From: a virus
DNA length: 64,000 nt
Reading direction: 5' to 3' (one strand)
Virus record (IMG/VR): IMGVR_UViG_3300031669_000014
Coordinates: 16,565-80,564 of that record
Positions 1 through 8,332 of this stretch are shown one piece after another (positions within the stretch are counted from its first letter, which is position 1; each line of letters opens with the position of its first letter). A program made the position numbers and the translations under genes. Under the pieces are notes generated by a model. That model had not been told where the DNA came from and searched no databases. It saw nothing but the letters and a program-made list of their open reading frames with translations.

Positions 1-46
1 TCCACTAATATCATCCTTCCTTGGCCTCTGGTTGGGCCGTTCGAGT

Positions 47-76
47 AAATAGAAAACCACCTCTTGCGAAGTGGTT
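47..76 (-). terminator. Rho-independent terminator after the glycosyltransferase genes
   Basis: On the minus strand an 8-bp stem (55-62 with 69-76, one G-U pair) with a 6-nt loop is followed by TTTTCTATTT. It would end the transcript carrying the terminase, portal and glycosyltransferase genes of phage A. The last bases of the window (minus strand, 19 down to 1) show an AAGGAAGG ribosome-site-like run and a GTG at 7-5, so another minus-strand gene probably begins at the very edge. Confidence 0.6.
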
Positions 77-146
77 ACTTGCCTTTTTTGCTGCCCTGAC
101 ACGGTTTAGGTATCTCTTTTTTGCCCATAGGTATCTTCCCGCCCAT
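75..146 (-). CDS. Possible 23-aa basic peptide
   Basis: A short ORF rich in Lys, Gly and Pro lies between the last glycosyltransferase gene and the terminator. Its ATG has only a closely placed AGGTGG. An overlapping alternative in another frame (106-168, 20 aa) has a better spaced GAGGTGA site. I cannot tell which, if either, is translated, and no family is recognised. Confidence 0.25.
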   Translation of the reverse strand: MGGKIPMGKKEIPKPCQGSKKGK

Positions 147-160
147 GGCCACCTGTCTTT

Positions 161-892
161 TTAGCCATTTCTTAACTCACCTCGCTTATACTTTTCTAAC
201 TCACTATCCCTATAAAGGTGAATACAAGGGTAATGAGTGTCAAGCCAAATACCGAAGTCATGCGCTGCCGCCCGGATGCAGAAATGCCGGTCCTCTCCCC
301 AATAACTGATATTGTATACCCGGTCGTAATTGATGCCGGCCTGAATAACCGGCTTACTGATCAGGATGCAGGCCCCGGTCATGCCAATGGGGTATAAACC
401 AGGCACGCGCCATTCCTCCAGACGTTTCTCGTGTCTAAATTCAAACATATTATAATCCCAGGCGTTGGGGGCTTCGATGTCATCCGGCGTCCAGCGGGTC
501 CAAATTATCTCGGCGACAATATCCTTCTTGGCATCAAGAAGAGTAATCAGCGTCCGCGGGTGCAGGATAAGGTCGCTGTCCACGAAAAACACATAATCGT
601 AATCATTTCGTTTGGCAAAATCCAGGATACAATTCTTCATTCCGGCAACATGAGATACGTTGGTGCTTGTCCAGTGATGTGAAGCTTCGTCTGTCTTGTA
701 TGGCTCATCCGTGTTGTATTCCGCATAAAAAGACTTGTCCTTTATCAGCGGCAGCAGTTCGGGGCTGTTATGCAAAATAAAAAACCTGTTAACCTCCGCC
801 CCTTCTGGAATTTCGAGATTATCTAAGCTTTCCAGGTATGCTTTGAAGATTTCTTCCTTCTGACGAACCGGAGCCGCTATGAGAATTCTCAT
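161..892 (-). CDS. GT-A fold glycosyltransferase
   Basis: A 243-aa protein with an N-terminal beta-strand (RILIAAPVR) and a DSD motif in FFVDSDL near residue 105, which is the DxD metal/nucleotide-sugar site of GT-A enzymes, followed by a WGEDRHFCIRA acceptor-side segment. No signal peptide or membrane span is seen. It overlaps the preceding gene by 4 bp and is the third of three adjacent glycosyltransferase genes next to the portal, so it probably modifies a virion component or a host surface sugar. The substrate cannot be told from sequence. Confidence 0.8.
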   Translation of the reverse strand: MRILIAAPVRQKEEIFKAYLESLDNLEIPEGAEVNRFFILHNSPELLPLIKDKSFYAEYNTDEPYKTDEASHHWTSTNVSHVAGMKNCILDFAKRNDYDYVFFVDSDLILHPRTLITLLDAKKDIVAEIIWTRWTPDDIEAPNAWDYNMFEFRHEKRLEEWRVPGLYPIGMTGACILISKPVIQAGINYDRVYNISYWGEDRHFCIRAAAHDFGIWLDTHYPCIHLYRDSELEKYKRGELRNG

Positions 893-2133
893 ATATACCT
901 CTCATATACAAACAATATTTGTTCTCCCCCGTCATATAGGACATTTTTTGACGGTACAATGCAGCTATGCTTCAACCTAAACCCGTTTAACTCTTGAGGG
1001 AAAGTGTTTTCGTTTATCGTTACAGGGTGAACGTCTGACGGTGTTTGGTTGTACGGGGTCATAATAACAAGATATTTGTTAGATAACTTTAGTATTTCCT
1101 CTGTTTGGACTACAGGATCAGTAAAATGTTCGAGACAGTTTGACGTTATTACAGCGTCATAGGTTTTCTGGGGCCACTCATGGGTAAAATTGTATCCTGG
1201 GTACATTCCCTTTGCTGTTTTTATAGCGGTTTCCGAAAAATCATACCCCTCTGCGTTATATCCTGCCTTATTCAGCTCTTCTACGCCCTGCCCCATTGCG
1301 CACCCCCAATCAAGAACAGTTGCATTTTCAGGGAATTTCACCACCTCCAGAATACGTTTCATAAAGTATCTTGTCTGTTCTACTCCATCTATGCCAACTC
1401 TCCAATTTTCCTTAAACTCGTTCTCCCACCACTCTTTACTGTTTGTGTCACTGAAAAAAGGTTTAAGGTTCGGATTGTCATCTAAAATACTAAGATACTG
1501 CCCTATTATCCCATATTCACCATCCGGATCAGCCTTTATGTACCTCTCATACTTGGTTTGTCTGTCCTCCGGCGTACTCCACCCCCAGTGTTGAATTTTC
1601 AACCCCGTGCCACTTACCAGATCGCAGGAATTCACCGGTAACCTGCCGCAATGCAGGGCGGTTTCCCGCCAGGTATACTCCTTTCCGGCATCGTACCGGA
1701 CGCACATTACCCAACCCCTGGTATGGGCGTTCCAAAAATCATCATACCTATAATGCGTTGGGCTCCACATATCGTAAAGACTGAACGCAAGCCCATCCGC
1801 GCCGCACTCTTCGGCAGCCTTGACGCAGGCAGGCAGGAGGTCGATATTGTGAATAGTCTCATCAGCATCAAGACAAAGAATCCAATCTCCGTTCCTGGCT
1901 ACCAATGAAGCCATATACCACAGGAACTTGCGCAGGGATACCTCATTTGTGGCCCATATGGGCTCCTGAGAGTAACAAACAATAGCACCGTATTCGAGGC
2001 AGACATTCGGCGTATTGTCGGTGCTGCAATCGTCCAGGACGATGATTTTATCGCATACTTGGCGCATCTGCTCCAAGACCTGCCGAAGCCACCGGTCAGC
2101 CTCATTCCTGACTAGCATCATCCCGATTAGCAT
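889..2133 (-). CDS. Fused family-2 glycosyltransferase and SAM methyltransferase
   Basis: This 414-aa protein has two parts. Residues 1-215 look like a family 2 glycosyltransferase: MLVRNEADRWLRQVL, VLDDCSTDNT, then the DxD-type LCLDADETI. Residues about 255-414 look like a class I methyltransferase: VLDWGCAMGQG is the SAM-binding glycine loop and ITSNCLEHFTD the motif after strand 4. The fusion suggests that a sugar is transferred and then methylated, or that one sugar chain is both built and capped. It overlaps both neighbouring genes by a few bases, indicating a translationally coupled trio. Confidence 0.82.
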   Translation of the reverse strand: MLIGMMLVRNEADRWLRQVLEQMRQVCDKIIVLDDCSTDNTPNVCLEYGAIVCYSQEPIWATNEVSLRKFLWYMASLVARNGDWILCLDADETIHNIDLLPACVKAAEECGADGLAFSLYDMWSPTHYRYDDFWNAHTRGWVMCVRYDAGKEYTWRETALHCGRLPVNSCDLVSGTGLKIQHWGWSTPEDRQTKYERYIKADPDGEYGIIGQYLSILDDNPNLKPFFSDTNSKEWWENEFKENWRVGIDGVEQTRYFMKRILEVVKFPENATVLDWGCAMGQGVEELNKAGYNAEGYDFSETAIKTAKGMYPGYNFTHEWPQKTYDAVITSNCLEHFTDPVVQTEEILKLSNKYLVIMTPYNQTPSDVHPVTINENTFPQELNGFRLKHSCIVPSKNVLYDGGEQILFVYERYI

Positions 2134-2744
2134 ATAAGCCTCCTATATTCTTTATAATGCCTGTCGGTGATAACCTCGGATCCTACATGCCCGCAACAAA
2201 GGGAAGTGTCCACGTAAACCTTAAACCCGGCATCTCGCACCCGTTTACAAAACCCTAAATCCTCAGCAAGCACCGGCATGGGGAAGAATAATGGTTTCGG
2301 TGTCTGCTCAAGCACCTCTCTCCTAATCAGACAACAGGCCATGCCCACACCCTCAACCTCGGCAAGCCCCTCCGCCCAATCGTCGGCAGTCTGTATCTGT
2401 ACTTTCTCTCCGTCAAACTCAACCCGGGGATAAAAGCAGGGCGTATACGGCTGCATCCGCTTAAAAGCCATCGCTGACACTACCGGTTTATCCCACCTCA
2501 AAAGGCGCTCTATTGTATCCAACCGGGGTTCCATGTCGCTGTCAAGAAAGAACAGCCATTCATAACCTTCTTTTAGGCAGTGCTCGGCAGCCTGCTCCCG
2601 GGCCTCATAGACTAGGCTACTGCCAACAAAGCGGAAGTCCAGCTGATCGCAAAACTGCCGGGTATGAAATAGTAGCTGTGTCCAGGCAACAACGAATTGA
2701 TAAGGGAAAAAGCCGGTATGAGGTACGCAGATCAAGCCTCTCAT
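2127..2744 (-). CDS. Glycosyltransferase-like protein
   Basis: A 205-aa protein with WLFFLDSDMEP near residue 70 (DxD motif) and a C-terminal LAEDLGFCKRVRDAG segment typical of GT-A enzymes of family 2. It begins inside the end of the portal gene and ends inside the next glycosyltransferase gene. Placement among structural genes suggests glycosylation of the particle, but an activity on host polysaccharide is equally possible. Confidence 0.75.
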   Translation of the reverse strand: MRGLICVPHTGFFPYQFVVAWTQLLFHTRQFCDQLDFRFVGSSLVYEAREQAAEHCLKEGYEWLFFLDSDMEPRLDTIERLLRWDKPVVSAMAFKRMQPYTPCFYPRVEFDGEKVQIQTADDWAEGLAEVEGVGMACCLIRREVLEQTPKPLFFPMPVLAEDLGFCKRVRDAGFKVYVDTSLCCGHVGSEVITDRHYKEYRRLIC

Positions 2745-4597
2745 GCGTTACCTCCCATTGCCTGCTGCATTTGCTGCATTATTTGGGCCTGCTGATCGGG
2801 AGGTAGTTGCACTAACTCCTGCCGCTGCTCCGGTGACAGTTGGCTTAATAGTTGCTGCGGGTCTACTCGCCCCGGTGCTTGCCCTGGCATTTGTTGCTCC
2901 GGTGTTGTAAGCATAGTCTGAAAATCCTCCGGATTAAGTTGAATCCCCGCCATTGCAGCCGCCTGGATCTGCCCACTGACAGGCAAGTCTCGCATACTGA
3001 TTGACACATTCGGCAAGTCAGTCGGCACCGGAGGAGTATTGGCTTTCTGCTGTTCGATCTGCTTTATTTCATCAATCAACTCTTGTTTTTGCGGTATAAC
3101 ACCGTTTGGAATCCTCTCCAGGTACTGTAAGAAGTTTATTTTCTCAGCTTGCAGCAGGTTATCAAGGGTCTGCATGGCAGTAATTTCGCTCCAATAAGAG
3201 GAAGGGCCCACATCAACCTTGAGCTTTAAGCGCATATCTTTAAGCCGGTTAAAGTCAAACGGCACTACCTGGCGTTGCCCGTTGGTGCTAATCGAGATAT
3301 TTCTTTTCCCGTATTTCGTTGCCATCATATCAAGCCAAATATACCCGATATCCTCAACGAACTGGTATAGATTGGCCTTGATTGTCTCCAGGGGGACAGC
3401 CGCCGCCTGCTGGACTGCGATAATAGCCGCGTGGTTATCCGGCTTCACGTCGCCCAGGGCAGCGTCTGACGCTCCTAGCATGTCCTTGGTATAGTTAATA
3501 CTCGCGTCAATGACTTGCATTACCTGATTTGACATATTCCCAGGCTGCAAGAATGCCGCCACTTTGTTAACGTCTTGCCCACCAGTAACAGGAATAGCCT
3601 GCCCGATCTGATTATTCCACTCCTTGATAAGACTGGAATCGTATACTGCCTTGGGGAATGCGTTGTACATAAGGTTAAGCATGACCATGGCAAACATCTT
3701 GTTAATGAAAATCTGATTCGGAACCAGGCCGGTTCCTACCGCCTGCCCGTGATAACTGTTCTTACGCTTATCCCAATTCATCCAGGCAATGGGATAAAGT
3801 TTCTGGCCGGTATCGACGTTCTCCCGGATTGTTACCGCCCGGGTGGATTTGTTCCACCAAATCGTTTTCGTTTTCGGATCGCGCCAAAACTTAATGATCG
3901 CCGTAGTCTTGCCGGTATTCTCACCGGAGGTGTCAAGCTCAATCTTGGCCATGTCACCGGATTGCTCCTGAGTGTCGGTATCACCACTGATCATGTTGAC
4001 CTTATATTCCTCAACGCCGTTTTTACGGGCCTCATCCCGAAGGCTAGAAACCAATTCCCTAAAAGAGATGATATTATAAGGCTGCTTCTGTACCCGGTAA
4101 TCATTAGGATTGCCAAAAAAGACATTGACATTATCCGGCAGTTCAATCTCGTTGTCACCTTGAGCCTCCTGGCCGGTGTCAATCTCGGGATTCCACCAGC
4201 AGTAAGCGCAAGCATCACCGGAAAGAGCAGCATCCAATAGCACCTGCCGGAGGTTATTGTCCATCTTCAAATTTTCCCAAAGGGTTTCGCTGTATTTAGA
4301 GATGATTTCCGCAGCCTGCTTGACCTCCAGTTCCTGCGGGTCCTGCGTATCGTCGCCGATATTCTCCGGCGTAAACTGCATCTTTACCGCGCTGGACATG
4401 ATAGCGGCAATGAAGTAGTTAATAATGCGCTTGAAGATATTAAATACCGGAGTTGGGAGGCCGTTGGATACTACCCCTTTCCACTGATCGCCTGCATACA
4501 TGCGCTCGTTGCGGTCAACGGTGGCGCCCAGGTCAATCTTGCGGTTGTAATCCTTGCCTTTTTCGTATAGATCCCATTCGCGCGTTGTGTCGCTCAT
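2741..4597 (-). CDS. Portal protein (phage A)
   Basis: A 618-aa protein following the large terminase. The pattern is that of P22-like portal proteins: an N-terminal RNERMYAGDQWKG segment, the IIKFWRDPKTKT and YPIAWMNWDKRKNSYHGQA region, LVPNQIFINKMFAM helix, and LGASDAALGDVKPDN before a long helical stretch. The last 70 residues are rich in Gln and Pro, as in the portal barrel or tail of several podoviruses. It would form the dodecameric ring at the packaging vertex. The second phage in the window has its own, clearly different portal at 45273-47051. Confidence 0.85.
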   Translation of the reverse strand: MSDTTREWDLYEKGKDYNRKIDLGATVDRNERMYAGDQWKGVVSNGLPTPVFNIFKRIINYFIAAIMSSAVKMQFTPENIGDDTQDPQELEVKQAAEIISKYSETLWENLKMDNNLRQVLLDAALSGDACAYCWWNPEIDTGQEAQGDNEIELPDNVNVFFGNPNDYRVQKQPYNIISFRELVSSLRDEARKNGVEEYKVNMISGDTDTQEQSGDMAKIELDTSGENTGKTTAIIKFWRDPKTKTIWWNKSTRAVTIRENVDTGQKLYPIAWMNWDKRKNSYHGQAVGTGLVPNQIFINKMFAMVMLNLMYNAFPKAVYDSSLIKEWNNQIGQAIPVTGGQDVNKVAAFLQPGNMSNQVMQVIDASINYTKDMLGASDAALGDVKPDNHAAIIAVQQAAAVPLETIKANLYQFVEDIGYIWLDMMATKYGKRNISISTNGQRQVVPFDFNRLKDMRLKLKVDVGPSSYWSEITAMQTLDNLLQAEKINFLQYLERIPNGVIPQKQELIDEIKQIEQQKANTPPVPTDLPNVSISMRDLPVSGQIQAAAMAGIQLNPEDFQTMLTTPEQQMPGQAPGRVDPQQLLSQLSPEQRQELVQLPPDQQAQIMQQMQQAMGGNA

Positions 4598-4848
4598 TCT
4601 TTCACCACCTCTTGAGGCGTTCCATCATAGGCGAGGAGATTAGCCAACCCGTCACGGAACTTGTCCTGCTCCTGCTTTGTCTGCTTAGCCTCCCGGTGCT
4701 CCTGCATGGCCTTAATAGGCCCCTTAATCGGAACTGGTGTCTTACCCTGTCCAACGGCTAGGCCGTCCTGTAGGCCGCGCCTATAGGCCATTAAGGGGCA
4801 TAGGAAAAGGCACAGCCCAAAGGCGATGCCCATGATAGTGTATTCCAT
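4594..4848 (-). CDS. Small membrane-anchored protein between terminase and portal
   Basis: An 84-aa protein starting at the ATG at 4848, chosen because AGGAGG lies 6 bases upstream; upstream in-frame codons lack a site. The first 20 residues are hydrophobic (IMGIAFGLCLFLC), then the chain is charged and helical, ending QEVVKE. It overlaps the portal start by 4 bp. Phage B has a similarly placed small membrane protein at 48613-48780. Function unknown. Confidence 0.7.
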   Translation of the reverse strand: MEYTIMGIAFGLCLFLCPLMAYRRGLQDGLAVGQGKTPVPIKGPIKAMQEHREAKQTKQEQDKFRDGLANLLAYDGTPQEVVKE

Positions 4849-4858
4849 TGTCAACCTC

Positions 4859-6193
4859 CTAGTAGTTGATATAGCTATTATCAGGTTTCGCCCCGGTGTA
4901 GGGGTCAGGCTTTGGCTTCTCGTGCTTCCAATTATAACGCTGCGGCTTCGCTTTCTCTTCATCTCTGAACTGCAAGCACTCATAATTCATGGCATATCGC
5001 GCCGCATCAATCGTATGGTTATTCTTGTCTGGATAGTTGGCCTTGAAGTTACCATTTACATCCTTCTCCAACTCGTAGTTCATAAACTCCCTGGCTGTCT
5101 CCGGGCACCGCTTGTCGTCGATAATGATAGCTTCCAGGTCTTGCAGGAACTTGATGCCATACTCTACGCTATCCGGTCCCTTCTTGACCGGCGCCACCCT
5201 GAGCCCATACTGGCATAGCTCATTGATACTCTTCGGTTCCGCTGAGTCTGCCAGGATTGGCTCGTTGGAGGTATTCTCCTGTTCAATATGAGTATATGCT
5301 GAGTGGTTTGAAAGCCCAACCTTGTAGTATTCATGGTAGATAAATAGCCGCTTTAACTTACGGTTATAGCTGCAAACGAGATAAGCAAATGGGTCAATCG
5401 CATACCCGAAGTCCATTCCGCGGCGTATGGTCTCAAACTCTGCTATCTCCTCATCGCTGATTGGCCGGATCTGAACATTGCCAAATACCTCACCTCCGGT
5501 ACCGGTAACCTCTCCAAGGTACTCATGGTTATAAGACGTTTCTTTTGTAGCCTTGAGGTGTTCAGCCTCGGCGATAAACTGCTCACCCAGCCAGGCCGGC
5601 GGGACCGTCAAATAGCTGCTGTGATGCACAAGCCTATCTTCCCGGGTGAGCTGAACCTCCGTATTAACCCAGTTGGCGGCAGACTTTGGCGGGTTGTAGG
5701 TGTAGAACACCACAAATTTAGAACCGCCACGAAGTAGTGTCTGGTTAATCATCCGTATTTCTTCGGTTCCGTTAAACTCATCAACTTCCTCGTACCAGAA
5801 GAACTTGCAATAGCCGCGCCTAAAGGTGAAAGACTTGATTTTCTTCGGATTATCTGCACCCCGGAATAGGATTTTCTGGCCGGTTGGAATATATGTCAGG
5901 CTTAACGGGCTAGTATTCTGATGCCAATACCGTTCCACCCCTAGCGCATCTATTGCCCAGCATAGTTGTACGTATACGCTATCCTTGAGCGTATCCTTGA
6001 CCTTCCGCAGGGCGCAGGCGTTGGCGTTAGGGTCCTTCATTATGCCCAGAATTATTTCTATAGCTGCAAAGGTTGACTTGGTGCTGCCCCGGCCACCTTT
6101 GGCCCAATAATGAGTATGCCCACCTCGTTTGATGTCGGCATGAACCGGGTGGAATGACGGAGCTACTAGGTTTGAGATGCGAATTTCAGCCAT
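4859..6193 (-). CDS. terL: Large terminase subunit, PBSX type (phage A)
   Basis: A 444-aa packaging motor. Walker A is GGRGSTKST (residues 33-41) and Walker B FFWYEEVDE (131-139), so residues 1-200 form the ATPase. The C-terminal RNase H-like nuclease shows RGMDFGYAID (D261), LADSAEPKSI and NHTIDAARY with its late Asp. This is the Terminase_3/PBSX XtmB family, which pumps DNA into the head and cuts concatemers. It lies just below the small terminase with a 134-bp gap that holds a dif-like sequence. Confidence 0.93.
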   Translation of the reverse strand: MAEIRISNLVAPSFHPVHADIKRGGHTHYWAKGGRGSTKSTFAAIEIILGIMKDPNANACALRKVKDTLKDSVYVQLCWAIDALGVERYWHQNTSPLSLTYIPTGQKILFRGADNPKKIKSFTFRRGYCKFFWYEEVDEFNGTEEIRMINQTLLRGGSKFVVFYTYNPPKSAANWVNTEVQLTREDRLVHHSSYLTVPPAWLGEQFIAEAEHLKATKETSYNHEYLGEVTGTGGEVFGNVQIRPISDEEIAEFETIRRGMDFGYAIDPFAYLVCSYNRKLKRLFIYHEYYKVGLSNHSAYTHIEQENTSNEPILADSAEPKSINELCQYGLRVAPVKKGPDSVEYGIKFLQDLEAIIIDDKRCPETAREFMNYELEKDVNGNFKANYPDKNNHTIDAARYAMNYECLQFRDEEKAKPQRYNWKHEKPKPDPYTGAKPDNSYINY

Positions 6194-6295
6194 AAAATAT
6201 ACACTCTCACTATCATTTTCTAGCAGAATTAAGCAGAAAAACCGCGTAGTATCCTAAAAGTAAGGATTAATACGGCTTTGAGGCTACTTCCTGGT

Positions 6296-6320
6296 TTACA
6301 TAATGCTGATTAGTGGAACA
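6296..6320 (-). other. dif-like 25-bp sequence, copy 1
   Basis: This sequence is an exact reverse complement of 48967-48991. Read on the minus strand with flanks, it shows a right arm TTATGTAAACC that differs at one base from the Bacillus XerD arm TTATGTAAACT, and a left arm keeping TTCC and AA of the XerC arm. The centre is not TATATA. It may be an attachment or resolution site for host XerC/D, or a shared packaging element. The rest of the 6194-6326 gap shows no gene. Confidence 0.45.
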
Positions 6321-6326
6321 TGCCCA

Positions 6327-6830
6327 CTATTTTTCAATGTCGTCAATTATCTTTACTGCCAATTCCCCAGTAACATTTAGGTTTTCCGTAAACATGCCCA
6401 GGTGACGGCCAAGAAGTTCCAAAGCCCCTTTCTTGTCGTGGAGCTTGAACTTGACGCTATTGCCATTCTGTGTGGCAGTTTGAGACACTTCGGCAACACA
6501 GGCAAGCTCATCCTCCCCGAGTGCTTCCGAAGGTTCCAGCGACACAGAATCACCGGACCACTTCGCATATTTACCGATATTTGAGAAGCCCATCTTTGCA
6601 AGTTCCGCAACTACCATATCGGCAGTTACAAGGGTGCGTTTCTCCCTATTCTTCATAGCTTCCTGTATTGCGGCCTGAACGTCAACAAAGGTCAACAACC
6701 TCTGACCAATAGATTTAGCTGTCCTAGGTGAATAGCCGGCACGAATTGCAGCCTGAGTAGCATTAAGATCCACAAGATACTCAGCCACAAACATTTTCTG
6801 TTTTGGCGTCAACTCCCTTGCTATCGGCAT
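6327..6830 (-). CDS. terS: Small terminase subunit (phage A)
   Basis: A 167-aa Terminase_2 family protein. It opens with ARELTPKQKMFVAEYL and LNATQAAIRAGYS, the family's helix-turn-helix, and has a helical oligomerisation region and a short C-terminal tail. GGAGG lies upstream of the ATG. It binds the packaging site and recruits the large subunit. The phage B protein at 49111-49692 is a clear homologue with an insertion around residues 95-130. Confidence 0.9.
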   Translation of the reverse strand: MPIARELTPKQKMFVAEYLVDLNATQAAIRAGYSPRTAKSIGQRLLTFVDVQAAIQEAMKNREKRTLVTADMVVAELAKMGFSNIGKYAKWSGDSVSLEPSEALGEDELACVAEVSQTATQNGNSVKFKLHDKKGALELLGRHLGMFTENLNVTGELAVKIIDDIEK

Positions 6831-6860
6831 TTTCCTTCACCTCCAAAATCTCTCCACGCC

Positions 6861-7073
6861 TCACAGCGTCCCCTGTGCGCCCCGCAAACTATCGCGCTGG
6901 TATGCTTCATGGAACAGTTTATTTAATTCATCGTCGCCCATCTTCCCCAGTTCGGTTTTATCCATCTGGTATTCCCGTGCGATAAAATCAACTTGGTTCT
7001 GCCTCTCCTCATTCCATTTCCGGAACTTATCTATAACCGTCAGTGGGCTGCATTCCCTGAAAGCCAATGCCAT
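6861..7073 (-). CDS. Small charged helical protein, unknown
   Basis: A 70-aa protein starting MALAFRECSP; the ATG at 7073 follows GGGGTGAG at good spacing. It is mostly charged helix (DKFRKWNEERQNQ, DDELNKLFHEAYQRD). It lies directly upstream of the small terminase. No family recognised. Confidence 0.6.
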   Translation of the reverse strand: MALAFRECSPLTVIDKFRKWNEERQNQVDFIAREYQMDKTELGKMGDDELNKLFHEAYQRDSLRGAQGTL

Positions 7074-7150
7074 CTTTCTCACCCCGTTCCCTATTTACGC
7101 CAAGCCATGTGTTCAGTTGGTTGATTCGCCGACATTGTGCCAGGCTTTTT

Positions 7151-7399
7151 TTAAACTACCTTCAATCTTTTCCGTCTTGTCTTACTTACATCTTCCGTGT
7201 ATTCTTGCTTTGCAAACTCCTTCGGCGAAACAATGAGATATCTGTCATCTCTGGCGTGTTTTTCTAGTTTCATTTCCTCGTCATATGTTTGGATGTAGAC
7301 GTTGACAGCGCCTATCACGATATTGTTATCTCTAATAAATCGTACAAACTCATCTGCGATCCTCTCAGGCGTCAGCCCTTTCTCATATTTAATTCTCAT
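7151..7399 (-). CDS. Small protein, unknown
   Basis: An 82-aa protein with a central segment of alternating hydrophobic residues (VIGAVNVYIQTYD) and a very basic C-terminus (KTRRKRLKVV). It overlaps the 7396-7884 gene by 4 bp and is probably coupled to it. No family recognised. Confidence 0.6.
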   Translation of the reverse strand: MRIKYEKGLTPERIADEFVRFIRDNNIVIGAVNVYIQTYDEEMKLEKHARDDRYLIVSPKEFAKQEYTEDVSKTRRKRLKVV

Positions 7400-7884
7400 T
7401 TCGCAACCCCCCGTTTAATAAGTTCCCGGGAAATAAAATAACCTTCTTTTGTGTATGCAAGAAGGTCATGGTCTTTCAGTTTGGCTATAATTGCCTGTGT
7501 GGTTTTGTAACTCTTTCCGAACACCTTCATGATGTCAGCAAACTTCATTTGCCGCTTTCCCCTGCCATATATGAGTTTACCGGTTCCCCATTCGATATAA
7601 GGAGTGAGATATATCAAATACCCCGTAGCTTCCGCTGGAAGCCCGCCTTTCATGAGCCGTATAAGTTCCTCTATCATAATCATTGCATAAGGCTTCTTGC
7701 CACCTGTATGCTTTGGAGCATTGGCCTTTTTGCGTGTATGCCAGAAGGTGTAAATTGGCTCTGGCAGTTCCGGGTGTTGGACCTGGACATATTCACTGCT
7801 ACCACATTTCTCCCGGCTCAGTATAAACTCGTCCTTTATGGCGTTTCGTTCGCCAGAGATATACTTTGCAATATCACTCCTCAC
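7396..7884 (-). CDS. Winged-helix DNA-binding protein, late early-operon regulator or Rep-like
   Basis: A 162-aa protein. The C-terminal half has a helix-turn-helix look: MKFADIMKVFGKSYKT, then TQAIIAKLKDHDLLAY and a wing TKEGYFISRELIKRG. The second phage has a protein of similar size, place and architecture at 50437-50931. The layout resembles RepL/RepA-type proteins or phage late regulators; I cannot decide. A TATAAT on the minus strand about 40 bp upstream may serve it, without a clear -35. Confidence 0.55.
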   Translation of the reverse strand: MRSDIAKYISGERNAIKDEFILSREKCGSSEYVQVQHPELPEPIYTFWHTRKKANAPKHTGGKKPYAMIMIEELIRLMKGGLPAEATGYLIYLTPYIEWGTGKLIYGRGKRQMKFADIMKVFGKSYKTTQAIIAKLKDHDLLAYTKEGYFISRELIKRGVAK

Positions 7885-8193
7885 ATAATCTCAGCTCCTT
7901 GTTTTGACCCCAAAGAAATACATTATAAAAGGAATTGCATGTCCGATTGCCCTTCGCGCTTACTGGCTGTAAGGCTGAATGCTGTTTTTGGCATGGATAG
8001 ATTTTATCCATGGCACCGCTTGCGAAAATAATTTAAAATTTTCCCTTGCGGGATCTCCGGCCTGGTCGCCCAGGTCGCGGAGATTATTCTAAGCCGGGCT
8101 TGTGGCAACCTGCATATTACCGGCTGATGTTTCGCGCGGGGCCTGCGAACGCGCAAGCCCATATAATAAATCAACCGGTTGGGGTATATACGC
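7885..8193. other. Non-coding stretch with inverted repeats
   Basis: I see no gene with a start and ribosome site here. It holds an imperfect palindrome at 7991-8016 (CATGGATA and TATCCATG arms) and a hairpin at 8050-8082 with ATCTCCG/CGGAGAT outer arms and CCTGG/CCAGG inner arms. The position above a DNA-binding gene suggests operators or a leader. Confidence 0.4.
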
Positions 8194-8219
8194 ACAAATA
8201 AAAGCACCCTCGCGGGTGC
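8194..8219 (-). terminator. Rho-independent terminator (phage A sRNA end)
   Basis: On the minus strand GCACCC, loop GCGA, GGGTGC, then TTTTATTT. The phage B equivalent at 51792-51814 keeps the stem and changes only the loop. Confidence 0.8.
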
Positions 8220-8297
8220 GGTGTTCTCGTGTGGGGCTGTTGACGCAACCCCACGGGATGATGTCCAATGTCAATTTATAAATGGGCGTGCTATACA
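8200..8297 (-). ncRNA. Candidate phage small RNA, copy A
   Basis: A TTGACA...TATGGT promoter on the minus strand and a terminator bracket about 100 bases without an ORF. The central 70 bases are almost identical to 51795-51891. The RNA would contain a hairpin with GTGGGG/CCCCAC arms (8231-8236 with 8249-8254), an ATTTATAAAT palindrome, and a UUGAC segment able to pair with GUCAA in that hairpin loop. In phage B the same unit runs into convergent genes, so it is not a leader there. Confidence 0.5.
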
Positions 8298-8302
8298 CCA
8301 CT

Positions 8303-8332
8303 ACCATACCATGTCCAATATTCGGCTGTCAA
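8303..8332 (-). promoter_or_regulatory. Minus-strand promoter for the candidate sRNA
   Basis: TTGACA (complement of 8327-8332), 18-bp spacer, TATGGT (complement of 8303-8308). The -35 overlaps the stop of the upstream gene. Copy B has the same -35 with a 17-bp spacer and TATGTT. Confidence 0.5.

Noticed and set aside
1-16. Third partial copy of the dif-like sequence (TCCACTAAT)
   Set aside because: Only nine bases agree and the XerD arm is absent.
3575-4240. 221-codon plus-strand ORF inside the portal gene
   Set aside because: It is antisense to a clearly coding portal gene, has no ribosome site and no recognisable family.
7082-7150. Frame reading CRRINQLNTWLGVNRE upstream of the 6861 gene
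   Set aside because: It looks coding but has no ATG, GTG or TTG before it and overlaps the next gene; the same bases in phage B encode the end of an HNH protein.
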